From: RFSX01 sp964591455
GTDB lineage: Bacteria > Bacteroidota > Bacteroidia > Chitinophagales > Saprospiraceae
Length of the DNA stretch: 64,000 bases
Assembly: GCA_964591455.1 (NCBI GenBank)
Contig: CAZQDZ010000021.1
Coordinates: 11,502 to 75,501 of the forward strand
Direction of reading: 5' to 3'
Shown: piece after piece, positions 54,123 to 63,689 of the stretch
How the letters are laid out: the number at the start of each line of letters is the position of its first letter
How positions within the stretch are numbered: the first letter of the stretch is position 1
Translations under genes and position numbers: made by a program
Notes under the pieces: generated by a model
Databases searched by the model: none
What the model was told of the DNA's origin: nothing
The model's input: only the letters and a program-made list of their open reading frames with translations

Positions 54123-55154
54123 ATGGCTAAAACAGCGATTATTACAGGAATAGGTGGGCAAGATGGCGCATATCTCGCTAAACTCCTTTTAGATAAAGGT
54201 TATAGAGTTATAGGCACGGACAGAAGAAGAGTAGACCAACATTATTGGAGATTGAACAAACTAGGCATACGGAATGATATTGAAGTAGCTTATATGGATT
54301 TGCTTGAAATAGGTAACATATTCAATGTAATGAAGAAATATCAGCCAGAAGAAGTATATAACTTAGCTGCACAGAGCTTTGTAGGAGTTTCTTTTGAAAT
54401 GCCACTATTGACAGCAGATGTGGATGCAATTGGGGTCTTAAGAATTTTGGAAGCTATACGTACAGTAAGTCCTCATACCAAATTTTATCAAGCGTCAACT
54501 AGCGAGATGTTTGGAGAAGTCCTCGAAACACCACAAAAGGAAACAACTCCTCTTAATCCTAGAAGCCCGTACGGTGTTGCAAAAGTATTTGGTCATTATA
54601 TAGTTAAGAATTACAGAGATTCTTACGATATGTTTGCTTGTTCAGGTATACTATTTAATCACGAGTCTCCACTGAGAGGACTTGAGTTCGTCACCAGAAA
54701 AATTACCCATGCTGTAGCGAGTATATCTCAGGGCAAACAGGAAAAATTAACTCTTGGAAACATGGATGCAAAGAGAGACTGGGGTTTTGCTAAGGATTAT
54801 GTAGAAGGTATGTGGCGTATGCTCCAGCATGACAAAGCAGATGATTACATACTTTCTATGGGAGAAACGCATACTGTCAGAAAGTTTGTAGAGATGTCTT
54901 TTTCTAGAGCAGGAATGGACATTAGATGGGAAGGCAAAGGAGTAAATGAAAAAGGTTATGATACCAAAACTGGCAAATGCCTTGTCGAATTAAGTGAAAA
55001 ATTTTTCCGGCCTGCTGAAGTCGATTTGTTGCTTGGGGATAGTACAAAGGCTAGAACAGTTTTGGGGTGGGAACCGTCCACTTCCTTTGAAGGTCTTGTA
55101 GATTTGATGTTTGAGAATGATATGGAAATGGTTAAAAAAAATGTTGCAGTCTAA
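54123..55154 (+). CDS. gmd: GDP-mannose 4,6-dehydratase
   Basis: NADP-dependent short-chain dehydrogenase that converts GDP-D-mannose into GDP-4-keto-6-deoxy-D-mannose, the substrate of Fcl. Seen: the TGIGGQDGAYLAKLLLDKGY cofactor motif at residues 8-27, YNLAAQSFVGVSFE, the catalytic STSEMFGE region with YGVAK, and FNHESPLRGLEFVTRKI. The 343 residues are normal. Its partner fcl lies at 39865-40797. It begins a run of directly abutting genes that continues with sulfotransferases. Confidence 0.96.
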   Translation: MAKTAIITGIGGQDGAYLAKLLLDKGYRVIGTDRRRVDQHYWRLNKLGIRNDIEVAYMDLLEIGNIFNVMKKYQPEEVYNLAAQSFVGVSFEMPLLTADVDAIGVLRILEAIRTVSPHTKFYQASTSEMFGEVLETPQKETTPLNPRSPYGVAKVFGHYIVKNYRDSYDMFACSGILFNHESPLRGLEFVTRKITHAVASISQGKQEKLTLGNMDAKRDWGFAKDYVEGMWRMLQHDKADDYILSMGETHTVRKFVEMSFSRAGMDIRWEGKGVNEKGYDTKTGKCLVELSEKFFRPAEVDLLLGDSTKARTVLGWEPSTSFEGLVDLMFENDMEMVKKNVAV

Positions 55155-55931
55155 ATGTATTTAGTGGTTTCATACCCAAAGTCTGGCGCAACTTGGTTTC
55201 AATTTCTTATGTATTTTTGTTTTCATGATTCGTTTATAAGCTCTGAAGATATTGTTCAATTTTACCCCCCGATTATAAATAGATCTCTGGTAAATAAGAA
55301 TAAGCAAAACAGGAGTGTATTCTTTGCAAAATCCCATCAACTGCCTCATGAATTAAATCTCAAAGACAAGGACATAAAGGGCATCATATATCTATTCCGT
55401 AATCCATATGATGTACTAGCATCTAAGGTTAATCATCACATAAATGAAGGAAGCTTAAGACTAAAGTTTAAACATTACAGAGAACGCTTCATCAACCAAG
55501 AACTTAAGGCAGAAGAACATAACCTTAAGACAAGTTGGACTTATCACATTAACTCATGGTTAAATCTCACATACACTAATAAGATTTGTTATGTACAGTA
55601 TGAAAGTTTAATACAAGACCCCTTAATAGTATTATCACGATTAAATAATGAGCTAAACTTTGACATCACCTCTGAGGATATAAATAGATCTATTTCCAAC
55701 TCATCTCTGAGACAAATGAAAAAGATTGAGAAAGAGGAGATTACAAACAAAACGAAAGGACTTTTCTATTCTCCAAAAAGGAGATTGACAGCTAAATTTT
55801 TCAAAACAAGTTTTATTAATAAGGGAAAAGTTAATTCTCACAAGGAAGTCTTATCTCCTGTGGTACAGAAGAAAGCTCATGAGATATTTGATTCTTCAGA
55901 AAAACGCCTATTAGCGGTATATAAATCATGA
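55155..55931 (+). CDS. Sulfotransferase-family protein
   Basis: A 258-residue protein with the PAPS 5'-phosphosulfate loop SYPKSGATW (residues 6-14) and the 3'-phosphate motif R-x7-S in YLFRNPYDVLAS, so it probably transfers sulfate from PAPS to a hydroxyl of the glycan. It is cytosolic, with no signal peptide. It begins at the base after the gmd stop codon and overlaps the next gene by ATGA. It differs from the following three genes, whose loop is GCPRSGTT, so it is not a recent copy of them. Confidence 0.85.
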   Translation: MYLVVSYPKSGATWFQFLMYFCFHDSFISSEDIVQFYPPIINRSLVNKNKQNRSVFFAKSHQLPHELNLKDKDIKGIIYLFRNPYDVLASKVNHHINEGSLRLKFKHYRERFINQELKAEEHNLKTSWTYHINSWLNLTYTNKICYVQYESLIQDPLIVLSRLNNELNFDITSEDINRSISNSSLRQMKKIEKEEITNKTKGLFYSPKRRLTAKFFKTSFINKGKVNSHKEVLSPVVQKKAHEIFDSSEKRLLAVYKS

Positions 55932-56644
55932 AATACTTATTTATATGTGGATGTCCAAGATCTGGTACGACTGCTTTGTGGAAAGTCATTTCTGCTCACA
56001 AGCAAGTAGCCATTGGTGTAGAAAGATATCTAGATAAAGTATATCCAGACTTCAGTCTAACTCAAAGAGAATTTCTAGAAAATCGATTTATGAGCCTACT
56101 AGATAGTAATGGAAGAAAAAATATATTCGCTCAACATCCCTACTATACTGGTCTTGCCAAACGTTACAATAAATGCATCTACTATGGAGATAAAGTCCCT
56201 TTTCTCTATGAGAATTTTACTCCATTTTTTAGTTCATTTAATAATGCAATAGTAATCTTTATCCTGAGAAATCTATTTGATGTAGCTTCATCTTACAAAG
56301 TAAGGTTACAGGATAAAGAAGATGATTGGAGTCGTGACGTGGCCACAGCGGTTTGGGATTGGAACACTGCAATTACTTGTACATTGGATGCCTTAGATGC
56401 AAATCGTAATATAATAGTAATCGAGTATGAGAATTTTTTTAGTGATAAATCTATTATAAATAAGATACTAACTAAACTCGACTTATCAGAAACAGTTTCT
56501 TTCAAAAAGAACTTTCAACTTATGATAACAAAAGCAAAAAAGCACGAGGATAAGAGAGAAAACATCTTAGATTCTTCTGAAAAACTATACATACAGAAAA
56601 ATACTAATTATCAAGCGTACAATAAAATAATCAAATACATATGA
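55928..56644 (+). CDS. Sulfotransferase-family protein, GCPRSGTT type (copy 1)
   Basis: A 238-residue protein with CGCPRSGTTALW (residues 7-18) as the PAPS-binding loop and FILRNLFDVASSY carrying R-x7-S. The IGVERY segment near residue 33 is shared with the next two genes. The three copies align over their full length and are a tandem family. Translational coupling is indicated by ATGA overlaps at both ends. Sulfate transfer to the polysaccharide is the most likely role; the acceptor position is unknown. Confidence 0.85.
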   Translation: MKYLFICGCPRSGTTALWKVISAHKQVAIGVERYLDKVYPDFSLTQREFLENRFMSLLDSNGRKNIFAQHPYYTGLAKRYNKCIYYGDKVPFLYENFTPFFSSFNNAIVIFILRNLFDVASSYKVRLQDKEDDWSRDVATAVWDWNTAITCTLDALDANRNIIVIEYENFFSDKSIINKILTKLDLSETVSFKKNFQLMITKAKKHEDKRENILDSSEKLYIQKNTNYQAYNKIIKYI

Positions 56645-57375
56645 AATCTAAGCTTTTCGTCTGTGGCTGCCCTCGTTCTGGGACTACAGCAATGTGGAGG
56701 ATATTCAAAACTATAAAGAATATAGCCATCGGTGTAGAAAGGTATAACAACTTGGCTATAAATAAATTTTCAATAAAAGAAGACCATTTCGATAAGGATC
56801 GATTCTTTACATATAAGAAGGAAGACAGCCACTGGGGAAACTTAACAACAGGTGCTCAAGAAATCTACTACCGAAATTTACAAGGCAGGTATCATGCATG
56901 CAAGTACGTCGGTGATAAAATTCCGAAACTGTACAAAAACTTTGGTCCACTTTTTGAAACTTTCAAAAAAATAGATGTTTATTTCATAGTAAGAAATATT
57001 TTAGATGTTTCTCAATCTTATAAAGTGAGATTTGCAGATTCAAATGATGCATGGAATGCAACATTCGATCACTCAATATCAGATTGGAATGAATCATTAT
57101 ACGAGGCCCTTAAGTACAAGGAGTTATACCCAGACAAACTCCATTTTTTGGATTATGAAAAAATATTCTACATGGACTTTGATTTACAAAGTATATTTGA
57201 CAAAATAGAAATACTTGTTCCAGACGAATTACATGAAAATTTCCAAAAAGAAAGAACCAGAGCAAACGAACTAGATTATAAGAAAGTTTTAAGTCATACA
57301 ACTTTAGAGAAAAGAAAGTTAATGGAATTAGCAGATTTTAGAAACTATAATAAGATGATTGAATTAGCTATTTAG
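56641..57375 (+). CDS. Sulfotransferase-family protein, GCPRSGTT type (copy 2)
   Basis: A 244-residue paralogue of the previous gene: VCGCPRSGTTAMWRIF at the start, IGVERYNN, and the R-x7-S motif in FIVRNILDVSQSYKVRF. Key residues are intact. The next copy starts at the base after its stop. Divergence among the copies is considerable away from the motifs, suggesting different acceptors and not dosage. Confidence 0.85.
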   Translation: MKSKLFVCGCPRSGTTAMWRIFKTIKNIAIGVERYNNLAINKFSIKEDHFDKDRFFTYKKEDSHWGNLTTGAQEIYYRNLQGRYHACKYVGDKIPKLYKNFGPLFETFKKIDVYFIVRNILDVSQSYKVRFADSNDAWNATFDHSISDWNESLYEALKYKELYPDKLHFLDYEKIFYMDFDLQSIFDKIEILVPDELHENFQKERTRANELDYKKVLSHTTLEKRKLMELADFRNYNKMIELAI

Positions 57376-58097
57376 ATGTATAATGACAACAAAACATTCT
57401 TTTTTATTTGTGGTTGCCCAAGATCGGGTACTACTGCTTTGTGGAGACTTTTTGCTGCTCATAATGAAATCTCTATTGGATGTGAAAGATATATTAAGGA
57501 CGTAGTTCCTCATTTTACTTTAAAGAAGAACCAATTCGCAAGTTCTGAATTCTTCAAACATCATGAAGAAAGACTAGTGGATAAAAAGTATTATGAGTTA
57601 CTTGCACCAACTTACACCTCAAGAAAAGTTTTTGGAGATAAAATACCCCATTTCTTTTTAGATTATGAAAACTTGTTCGCCGAAATTCCAAGAGCAAAGG
57701 TGTTATTTGTTATGAAGAACATAATTGATTTTGCAGAATCCTTTATGAATAGACTAAAAGACCCCAAAGACATTGGAGAAAAAATTACAAGAACGCAATA
57801 ACTGAATGGAACTTATCCTTAGCTAGAACTTACCAAGCTCAAGAAAAAGGTTATGACATATCTATAGTAGAATATGAAACCATTTTTTTAAATAAATTCG
57901 ATTTTACACCGATTTTGGGTAATCTTAACTTGGTAAGTAATGATAGCTTTAATTTAGAGTTAAATAATCTAAGACAGGATGCCATAAAATTAGACAATAA
58001 TAGAATAATAAAAATGCCATCTAATTTCAAAAGGGAAATTCTCAATGAAGCTAATATAAAACTATACAAGAGTATGCAGTCTAGAATACTTGCTTAA
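57376..58097 (+). pseudogene. Sulfotransferase-family gene, copy 3, frameshifted
   Basis: The first frame (57376-57801, 141 codons) has FFICGCPRSGTTALW and CERYIK like its neighbours but stops early. The missing half continues in the other frame to TAA 58097. Re-reading one A in the A6 run at 57779-57784 joins the halves into a 240-residue protein that aligns without gaps to copy 1 (RLKDPKD with RLQDKED, AITEWN with AVWDWN). The 3'-phosphate motif has K instead of R (FVMKNIIDFAES), a second sign of decay. A sequencing error in the homopolymer or a frameshift at translation remains possible. Confidence 0.8.
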
Positions 58098-58115
58098 CTT
58101 AAAAGCAAATTAATT

Positions 58116-59540
58116 TTGATATTTAACTCTACTATATTTCTTTTTCTATTTATTCCAATTTTTATTTCACTCTATTTTCTTACTCCTAGAAGCTATAGAA
58201 ATTGGCCACTATTCATATTTAGCATTCTGTTCTATGCTTGGGGAGAACAATTACTTGTTTTCGTTATGTTAGCCTCAACAATTGTTGATTATTTTGCAGC
58301 CCATATCATTAATAAAGGTAGGAGAAAACTTGGAATGGCAATTTCTTTATGCTCAAACCTTGGAATTCTTTTTTACTTTAAATATGCTAATTTTTCTTTT
58401 AATAACTTCCAAAACCTGTGCAGCTTATTAAACATAGAGTCTATCTCTTTATACAGATTACCTGAAATCACTTTACCTATAGGAATCAGTTTCTACACTT
58501 TTCAAACCTTGAGTTATACTATTGATGTTTATAGAGGGAATATTAAAGCAAACAGGAATTTTATCGACTTTGGCTGTTATGTTACTATGTTCCCTCAACT
58601 TGTAGCTGGTCCTATTGTTAGGTATGTAGATATCAAAGATGAATTAATTGATAGAACCGTAACATCCAATAAAATAGCTCTTGGCATAGAACGATTTATG
58701 GTAGGTCTTGCAAAAAAAGTTTTAATAGCAAACACTTTTGCATATATCGCAGATTCAATATTTGAGTTGCCATCATATGCCATGGACTCGGCTTTAGTTG
58801 CCTGGTTTGGTATAATTTCATACAGTATTCAAATCTACTTTGACTTTTCAGGTTATTCCGACATGGCCATAGGACTTGGACTAATAATGGGTTTCAATAT
58901 TCCAGAGAATTTTAATTATCCATATATTTCAAAGTCAATTAAAGAATTTTGGAGAAGATGGCATATATCTTTATCCCATTGGTTTAGAGACTATGTCTAC
59001 ATATCCCTAGGTGGTAATAGATTAGGAAGGGTAAGAACTTATATAAATCTCTTTATTGTATTCTTACTTACAGGGTTATGGCATGGCGCAAAATGGAATT
59101 TTATTATTTGGGGAATATATCATGGAACACTTTTGGTTATTGAGCGCCTAGGTTTCGGCAAATTTCTTAATAGATTATGGCCACCGATACAACACTTTTA
59201 TACATTATTTTTAGTTGCTGTTGGCTGGGTTTTCTTCAGGGCTAATGACTTAGAACAAGCCATTTTTTACTTAAAGAAAATGTTCACTATTAATATTGGA
59301 CAATCCATTATATCAATTAACCATTATATTAACAACGAAATAATTTTTATTGGAATTTGTGCTATTTTCCTTTCAACTCCAGTTTACAAAAAATTTAGAA
59401 TAAAGATTGAAGAATATAAATCTTATCAAGAAGGCTTTCTAAATTACCTCTTTAAATTAGCTTTGCTATCTATATTTATATTATCGATACTATATCTTTC
59501 TTCATCTAACTATAGTCCTTTCATATATTACAGATTCTAA
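58116..59540 (+). CDS. MBOAT-family O-acyltransferase (AlgI/DltB type, copy 1)
   Basis: Polytopic membrane O-acyltransferase that passes acetyl or another acyl group across the membrane for glycan acylation. Seen: about eleven hydrophobic segments, the N-terminal FNSTIFLFLFIPIF, SIKEFWRRWHISLSHWFRDY with H283, and the active-site LWHGAKWNF with H323. Its 474 residues match AlgI. The start is TTG at 58116; no ATG fits. The next gene, an AlgJ/AlgX-like SGNH protein, starts 2 bases after it, the usual AlgI-AlgJ pairing. Confidence 0.92.
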   Translation: MIFNSTIFLFLFIPIFISLYFLTPRSYRNWPLFIFSILFYAWGEQLLVFVMLASTIVDYFAAHIINKGRRKLGMAISLCSNLGILFYFKYANFSFNNFQNLCSLLNIESISLYRLPEITLPIGISFYTFQTLSYTIDVYRGNIKANRNFIDFGCYVTMFPQLVAGPIVRYVDIKDELIDRTVTSNKIALGIERFMVGLAKKVLIANTFAYIADSIFELPSYAMDSALVAWFGIISYSIQIYFDFSGYSDMAIGLGLIMGFNIPENFNYPYISKSIKEFWRRWHISLSHWFRDYVYISLGGNRLGRVRTYINLFIVFLLTGLWHGAKWNFIIWGIYHGTLLVIERLGFGKFLNRLWPPIQHFYTLFLVAVGWVFFRANDLEQAIFYLKKMFTINIGQSIISINHYINNEIIFIGICAIFLSTPVYKKFRIKIEEYKSYQEGFLNYLFKLALLSIFILSILYLSSSNYSPFIYYRF

Positions 59541-59542
59541 AC

Positions 59543-60682
59543 ATGAAAATCAAAACTATAAACAAAACCTTTATTATCCTCACATCATTCGTTCTTTTAG
59601 TTCCATCGATTGATAAGTTGACAAGAGTTTCGGACCGATTTCCTTTAACCGAAAGAAAAGCAAAAAAGCATAAACCCATACTTGCGGAAAGAGGGTTAAT
59701 TGAGTACATCAATGCATTTGATGAATATTACAATGATGCATTTGGAGGTCGAAATATCTTTATTCATGCGTATTCACATATAAAGTATTTTGTTCTTCGC
59801 ATAAGTCCTTTCCCAAATATGGGTGTAATAGGAAAAGATAACTATTTCTTCTTAGGCAACAATTCTGGCAAAGTAGTCAATAACCACATTGGTCTTCGAC
59901 TACTTACACAAAATGCAATTTCACGTATCACAAATAATGTATATAAAAATTACAAATGGTGCGAATCAAAAAATATAAAGTACTATTTATTCATAGCCCC
60001 AGATAAACATACTATCTACTCAGATAAATTACCAGAATATTATAATAAGAAATTTATTAATCGGAATTTAGATAACTTATCAAAAAGCTTATTAAATAAC
60101 AACATTCCATTTATTGATATAAGAGCAAAACTTCATAGTTTAAAGGATAAGTTTAGTTTGTATGCAAAAGCTGATAGTCACTGGAATGATAATGGAGCTT
60201 ACTTTTCTTATCAAACTCTTATAAGTATAATAGGACAAGATTTTCCACAAACTGATAAATTTATAGCCAGAAATGACTTTGATATAATTAAATCGGAATC
60301 TAGATATAAAACAACAACTGATATGCTAAATTTATCAAGATATATACATGATATAGATGTAACATATCAACTTACGAATCGAATAAAACTTAAAGCTACC
60401 AAGATTAAAAATCAACTGTCAATACCTCTGAACTACAGAGGTTTAAAAAATAATTATGAAAGCAGATACTATTCAACGATTGAAAATGGATTGAAAATTT
60501 TAGTATTTAAGGATTCATTCAGTAACAGACTGAGAAAATTCATCACGCTACACTTCGAGAATACAGTGTTTATAGAAAATTTTCATAAGTTCAATAAGAA
60601 AATTATCGAACAAGAAAAACCAGATATAATTTTACACGAAATTGTAGAAAGATCTGCAATGCAATATTTACTCAATTATTGA
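59543..60682 (+). CDS. AlgJ/AlgX-like SGNH protein
   Basis: Exported 379-residue protein with a signal anchor (IILTSFVLLVPSID) and the AlgJ/AlgX-type layout: NDAFGGRNIFIHAYS near residue 65, KYYLFIAPDKHTIYSD, the D-x-H catalytic pair DSHWNDNGAY (D211, H213), and a late VFKDSFSNRL with the SGNH serine. It would receive the acyl group from the adjacent MBOAT protein and esterify the glycan in the periplasm. The gene is very AT-rich, like its neighbours. Confidence 0.85.
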   Translation: MKIKTINKTFIILTSFVLLVPSIDKLTRVSDRFPLTERKAKKHKPILAERGLIEYINAFDEYYNDAFGGRNIFIHAYSHIKYFVLRISPFPNMGVIGKDNYFFLGNNSGKVVNNHIGLRLLTQNAISRITNNVYKNYKWCESKNIKYYLFIAPDKHTIYSDKLPEYYNKKFINRNLDNLSKSLLNNNIPFIDIRAKLHSLKDKFSLYAKADSHWNDNGAYFSYQTLISIIGQDFPQTDKFIARNDFDIIKSESRYKTTTDMLNLSRYIHDIDVTYQLTNRIKLKATKIKNQLSIPLNYRGLKNNYESRYYSTIENGLKILVFKDSFSNRLRKFITLHFENTVFIENFHKFNKKIIEQEKPDIILHEIVERSAMQYLLNY

Positions 60683-60706
60683 TAACTTACACTACAAATT
60701 TTATAA

Positions 60707-60913
60707 TCTTTAAACAATGAAAGCTACTCATATTTAGGATCTATAGCTATTATTATACGTGGGTTACCAACTGGGAAGCATCATATAAAATTAAGAGTAT
60801 TGAACATCAACGGAGTTTTATATACTCTTAAAGGTTTAATGTTAAATATTGATTTATTCATTCAGACAGTTAATGCAAGTGAAATCTATCAAATTGAGGC
60901 AACTAATTACTAA
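60707..60913 (+). pseudogene. Start-less coding-like remnant between acylation modules
   Basis: A 68-codon open frame with no usable ATG, ending at TAA 60911. It reads like part of a beta-sandwich (RGLPTGKHHIKLRVLNINGV) as found at the ends of SGNH-linked proteins. The 333-base gap (60683-61015) holds nothing else supportable. It may be the tail of a lost gene; chance is possible in such AT-rich DNA. Confidence 0.3.
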
Positions 60914-61015
60914 AGAGTTTGTATTTATTTTTAATGATTCGTTACAAACAAACTTAGTTAACAAGAGAAAAAAATTCAATTTTAACACAAAGTATCTTCC
61001 ATAAACCAAAATACT

Positions 61016-62062
61016 ATGAAGATGGCAGCTAGATTTATATTTAAGGGCTTGGTCTTTTTGTTAGTTTGTATTTTAGTTTCGTTTTGTTTACAAAAATTAT
61101 TTTTTCCCTTTACTTGGGGTAATATTCAGCTAAATACTAAGATTAAGTTTATAGAAAAAAATAATCTAAACCCAAATATCTATTTCATTGGTTCTAGCAT
61201 TACCTTCAGACAGGTTATACCCTCAATAATTGATGAATTTGGCACAGACAAAAATAAAAACTCCTTCAATATGGGATTGGATGCGATTATGCCCCCATTC
61301 CAATTTTATGTATTAGAAAACCTGATGTCCTTTGATGAGTCAATAGACTATATATTTTTTGAATTAGATAGTTTTGACTTTATGCCAGACAATCAATATT
61401 TAACTGGTAGAAGGAAATACTATTGGAATCTAAAATGGTTACATTATGCTTTACAATATTTAAAACATTCTGATTTACCAGAAAAACGAAAGCAAGAATT
61501 AACTAAAAAGTATAAGAAAGCGACTTATGAGTCTATTTTTAAATTAGGTATGAAAAATGATATTGCTAAATATTTATCAGGTCAACAATTATTTCCTGAT
61601 CATGTAATAGGTACAAATGGAGATGGTTACTTACAACTGCCTGGAAATATTACTCCAAATAAAATGATGCAGGATAGAATGCCAAAATATTTGGACAATG
61701 TCAAAAATGGATTCGCATCAGTTTATCAAAACTTGAATCATATTGACCATACTAAAGGCAATGAATTTTGGAAAAATTTAGCTTACAAATATATTAAACA
61801 AGCCAAAGAGAATGATATTCATATTATATATATTCTTAATCCTAGACAATATAATTTAGATTCATACGAATCTATGGTTTCGTTACTCTATTCACTACCC
61901 GAAGAAAATAGAATGGACATGGCAAACCCATATGAGCATCCACAATTATATGAAATACAATATAGGTGGGATGAAGCTCATTTAAATGACAAAGGTTCCA
62001 AATTATACTCAAAGATATTAGGAGAAAAATTTAGCAAACTAAAATCAACCCTTAACAACTAA
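61016..62062 (+). CDS. SGNH hydrolase-like protein paired with second MBOAT
   Basis: A 348-residue protein with an N-terminal membrane anchor (FKGLVFLLVCILVSFCL), a block I-like FIGSSITFRQV with serines 60 and 61, and a C-terminal D-x-x-H block V in WDEAHLNDKGS (D319, H322). These are the catalytic positions of SGNH esterases and acetyltransferases, though block I is not the usual GDS. It lies 184 bases before a second MBOAT gene, and a joint role in acylating the polysaccharide is inferred. Confidence 0.72.
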   Translation: MKMAARFIFKGLVFLLVCILVSFCLQKLFFPFTWGNIQLNTKIKFIEKNNLNPNIYFIGSSITFRQVIPSIIDEFGTDKNKNSFNMGLDAIMPPFQFYVLENLMSFDESIDYIFFELDSFDFMPDNQYLTGRRKYYWNLKWLHYALQYLKHSDLPEKRKQELTKKYKKATYESIFKLGMKNDIAKYLSGQQLFPDHVIGTNGDGYLQLPGNITPNKMMQDRMPKYLDNVKNGFASVYQNLNHIDHTKGNEFWKNLAYKYIKQAKENDIHIIYILNPRQYNLDSYESMVSLLYSLPEENRMDMANPYEHPQLYEIQYRWDEAHLNDKGSKLYSKILGEKFSKLKSTLNN

Positions 62063-62246
62063 TCTAAAATTCCAACAAATTCTATTGTTTACGAATTGCT
62101 AATTTTTTATGTAATTGATAAACAGAAAGAAAAACTACACTTAAATAGATTCGTTTTAACTTTGGTGAAAATTTCTAATTACGAAATCTATCACAGTCAT
62201 CTTTGATAATGATTTTTACTGATTCATGGTAAAGTAATTCTGTTAT

Positions 62247-63677
62247 ATGCTTTTTAATTCATATGAATATTTATTATTTTTTCCAATAGTAATAATAATT
62301 TACTATTTAATACCGAAGGTTAATCTAAGAGTATTATTTCTTGTTATAGCTAGCTATTATTTTTATACATGTTGGAATCCCATATATTTATTTCTGATAC
62401 TAATTTCCACTGCTACTGATTACCTTATAGGAATTTTCATATATAAATCATCCACAGAAATTAGGCGAAAATTACTATTGATTTTAAGCTTGACTGTCAA
62501 CTTAGGAATTCTATTCTATTATAAATATTATAACTTTCTTGGAGAAAATGTTGAACTACTTATCAACATGTTTTCAGATAAATATGTTGTTCCGCCTCAT
62601 CACTACTTATTACCAGTAGGTATTTCCTTTTATACTTTTCAGACACTTAGTTATACTGTTGATATATATTTCAGAAAACAAGATGCAGAAACTAACTTTC
62701 TAAGATTTGCCTTATATGTTTCTTTCTTTCCACAATTGGTCGCTGGACCAATTGAACGTTCTACAAATCTTCTACCTCAGTTTAAAATTAAACATTCTTT
62801 TTCCTATCAGTTGGCAAGGAGCGGAAGTATATTGATTCTAGTTGGACTATTTAAAAAGATAGTCATAGCCGATAGATTTGCAGTTTATGCAGATCTAATT
62901 TTTGATAATCCGACACAGTATTCAGGGATAGCCACTATTTTAGGAATACTGTTTTTTAGTATTCAAATTTACTGTGATTTTTCAGGGTATTCTGACATTG
63001 CAATTGGTTCGGCTAGATTATTAGGTATAAAATTAATGGATAACTTTAGGGGACCATATTTAAGCAAGAGCATTAAAGAATTTTGGAGAAGGTGGCACAT
63101 TTCACTTTCTACATGGTTTAGAGACTATTTATACATTCCGTTAGGAGGTAATAGAAATGGATTATCAAAAGTATATAGAAATCTCATCATCGTTTTCTTA
63201 GCAACTGGTATATGGCACGGTGCAAACTGGACGTTTGTTGTGTGGGGAATGTTTCATGGAACTTTTCTAATTCTAGAAAAGTTAGGATTAGCCAAAATAT
63301 TATTAAAACTACCTTCTTTTGTTAGTATAATTTATGTTGTTCTAATTAGCTCAATTGGCTGGGTATTCTTTAGATCAAGCAACCTATCAGATGCAATCCT
63401 AATTCTCCATAATTGTATTACTTATGACCCCGATAATCTGTTACATCTTAACATGTTTTATGAAGATTCTGTTGAATTAATTGAATTTCAAATTTCAATT
63501 TTCTTAGTACTAATAGTGATTGTGATGCATTTTTGTGAATATAAATTTGACTTACCTAGTTTTATTGGGAAAAGACCTCTAGTCATAAGATGGGCTTTCT
63601 ATATGCTTTTACTTTTCGCTATTCCAATATTAGGACAATATGGAGAATATGTGCAGTTTATTTATTTCCAATTTTAG
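62247..63677 (+). CDS. MBOAT-family O-acyltransferase (AlgI/DltB type, copy 2)
   Basis: A 476-residue paralogue of the MBOAT at 58116, with MLFNSYEYLLFFPIVIIIYY at the N-terminus, SIKEFWRRWHISLSTWFRDY, and the active-site IWHGANWTF with H324. The two share most motif residues but differ in loops, so they probably serve different acyl sites or acceptors. It is the last intact gene of the locus, followed by a decayed transposase. Confidence 0.92.
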   Translation: MLFNSYEYLLFFPIVIIIYYLIPKVNLRVLFLVIASYYFYTCWNPIYLFLILISTATDYLIGIFIYKSSTEIRRKLLLILSLTVNLGILFYYKYYNFLGENVELLINMFSDKYVVPPHHYLLPVGISFYTFQTLSYTVDIYFRKQDAETNFLRFALYVSFFPQLVAGPIERSTNLLPQFKIKHSFSYQLARSGSILILVGLFKKIVIADRFAVYADLIFDNPTQYSGIATILGILFFSIQIYCDFSGYSDIAIGSARLLGIKLMDNFRGPYLSKSIKEFWRRWHISLSTWFRDYLYIPLGGNRNGLSKVYRNLIIVFLATGIWHGANWTFVVWGMFHGTFLILEKLGLAKILLKLPSFVSIIYVVLISSIGWVFFRSSNLSDAILILHNCITYDPDNLLHLNMFYEDSVELIEFQISIFLVLIVIVMHFCEYKFDLPSFIGKRPLVIRWAFYMLLLFAIPILGQYGEYVQFIYFQF

Positions 63678-63689
63678 TCTTGTTTACAC

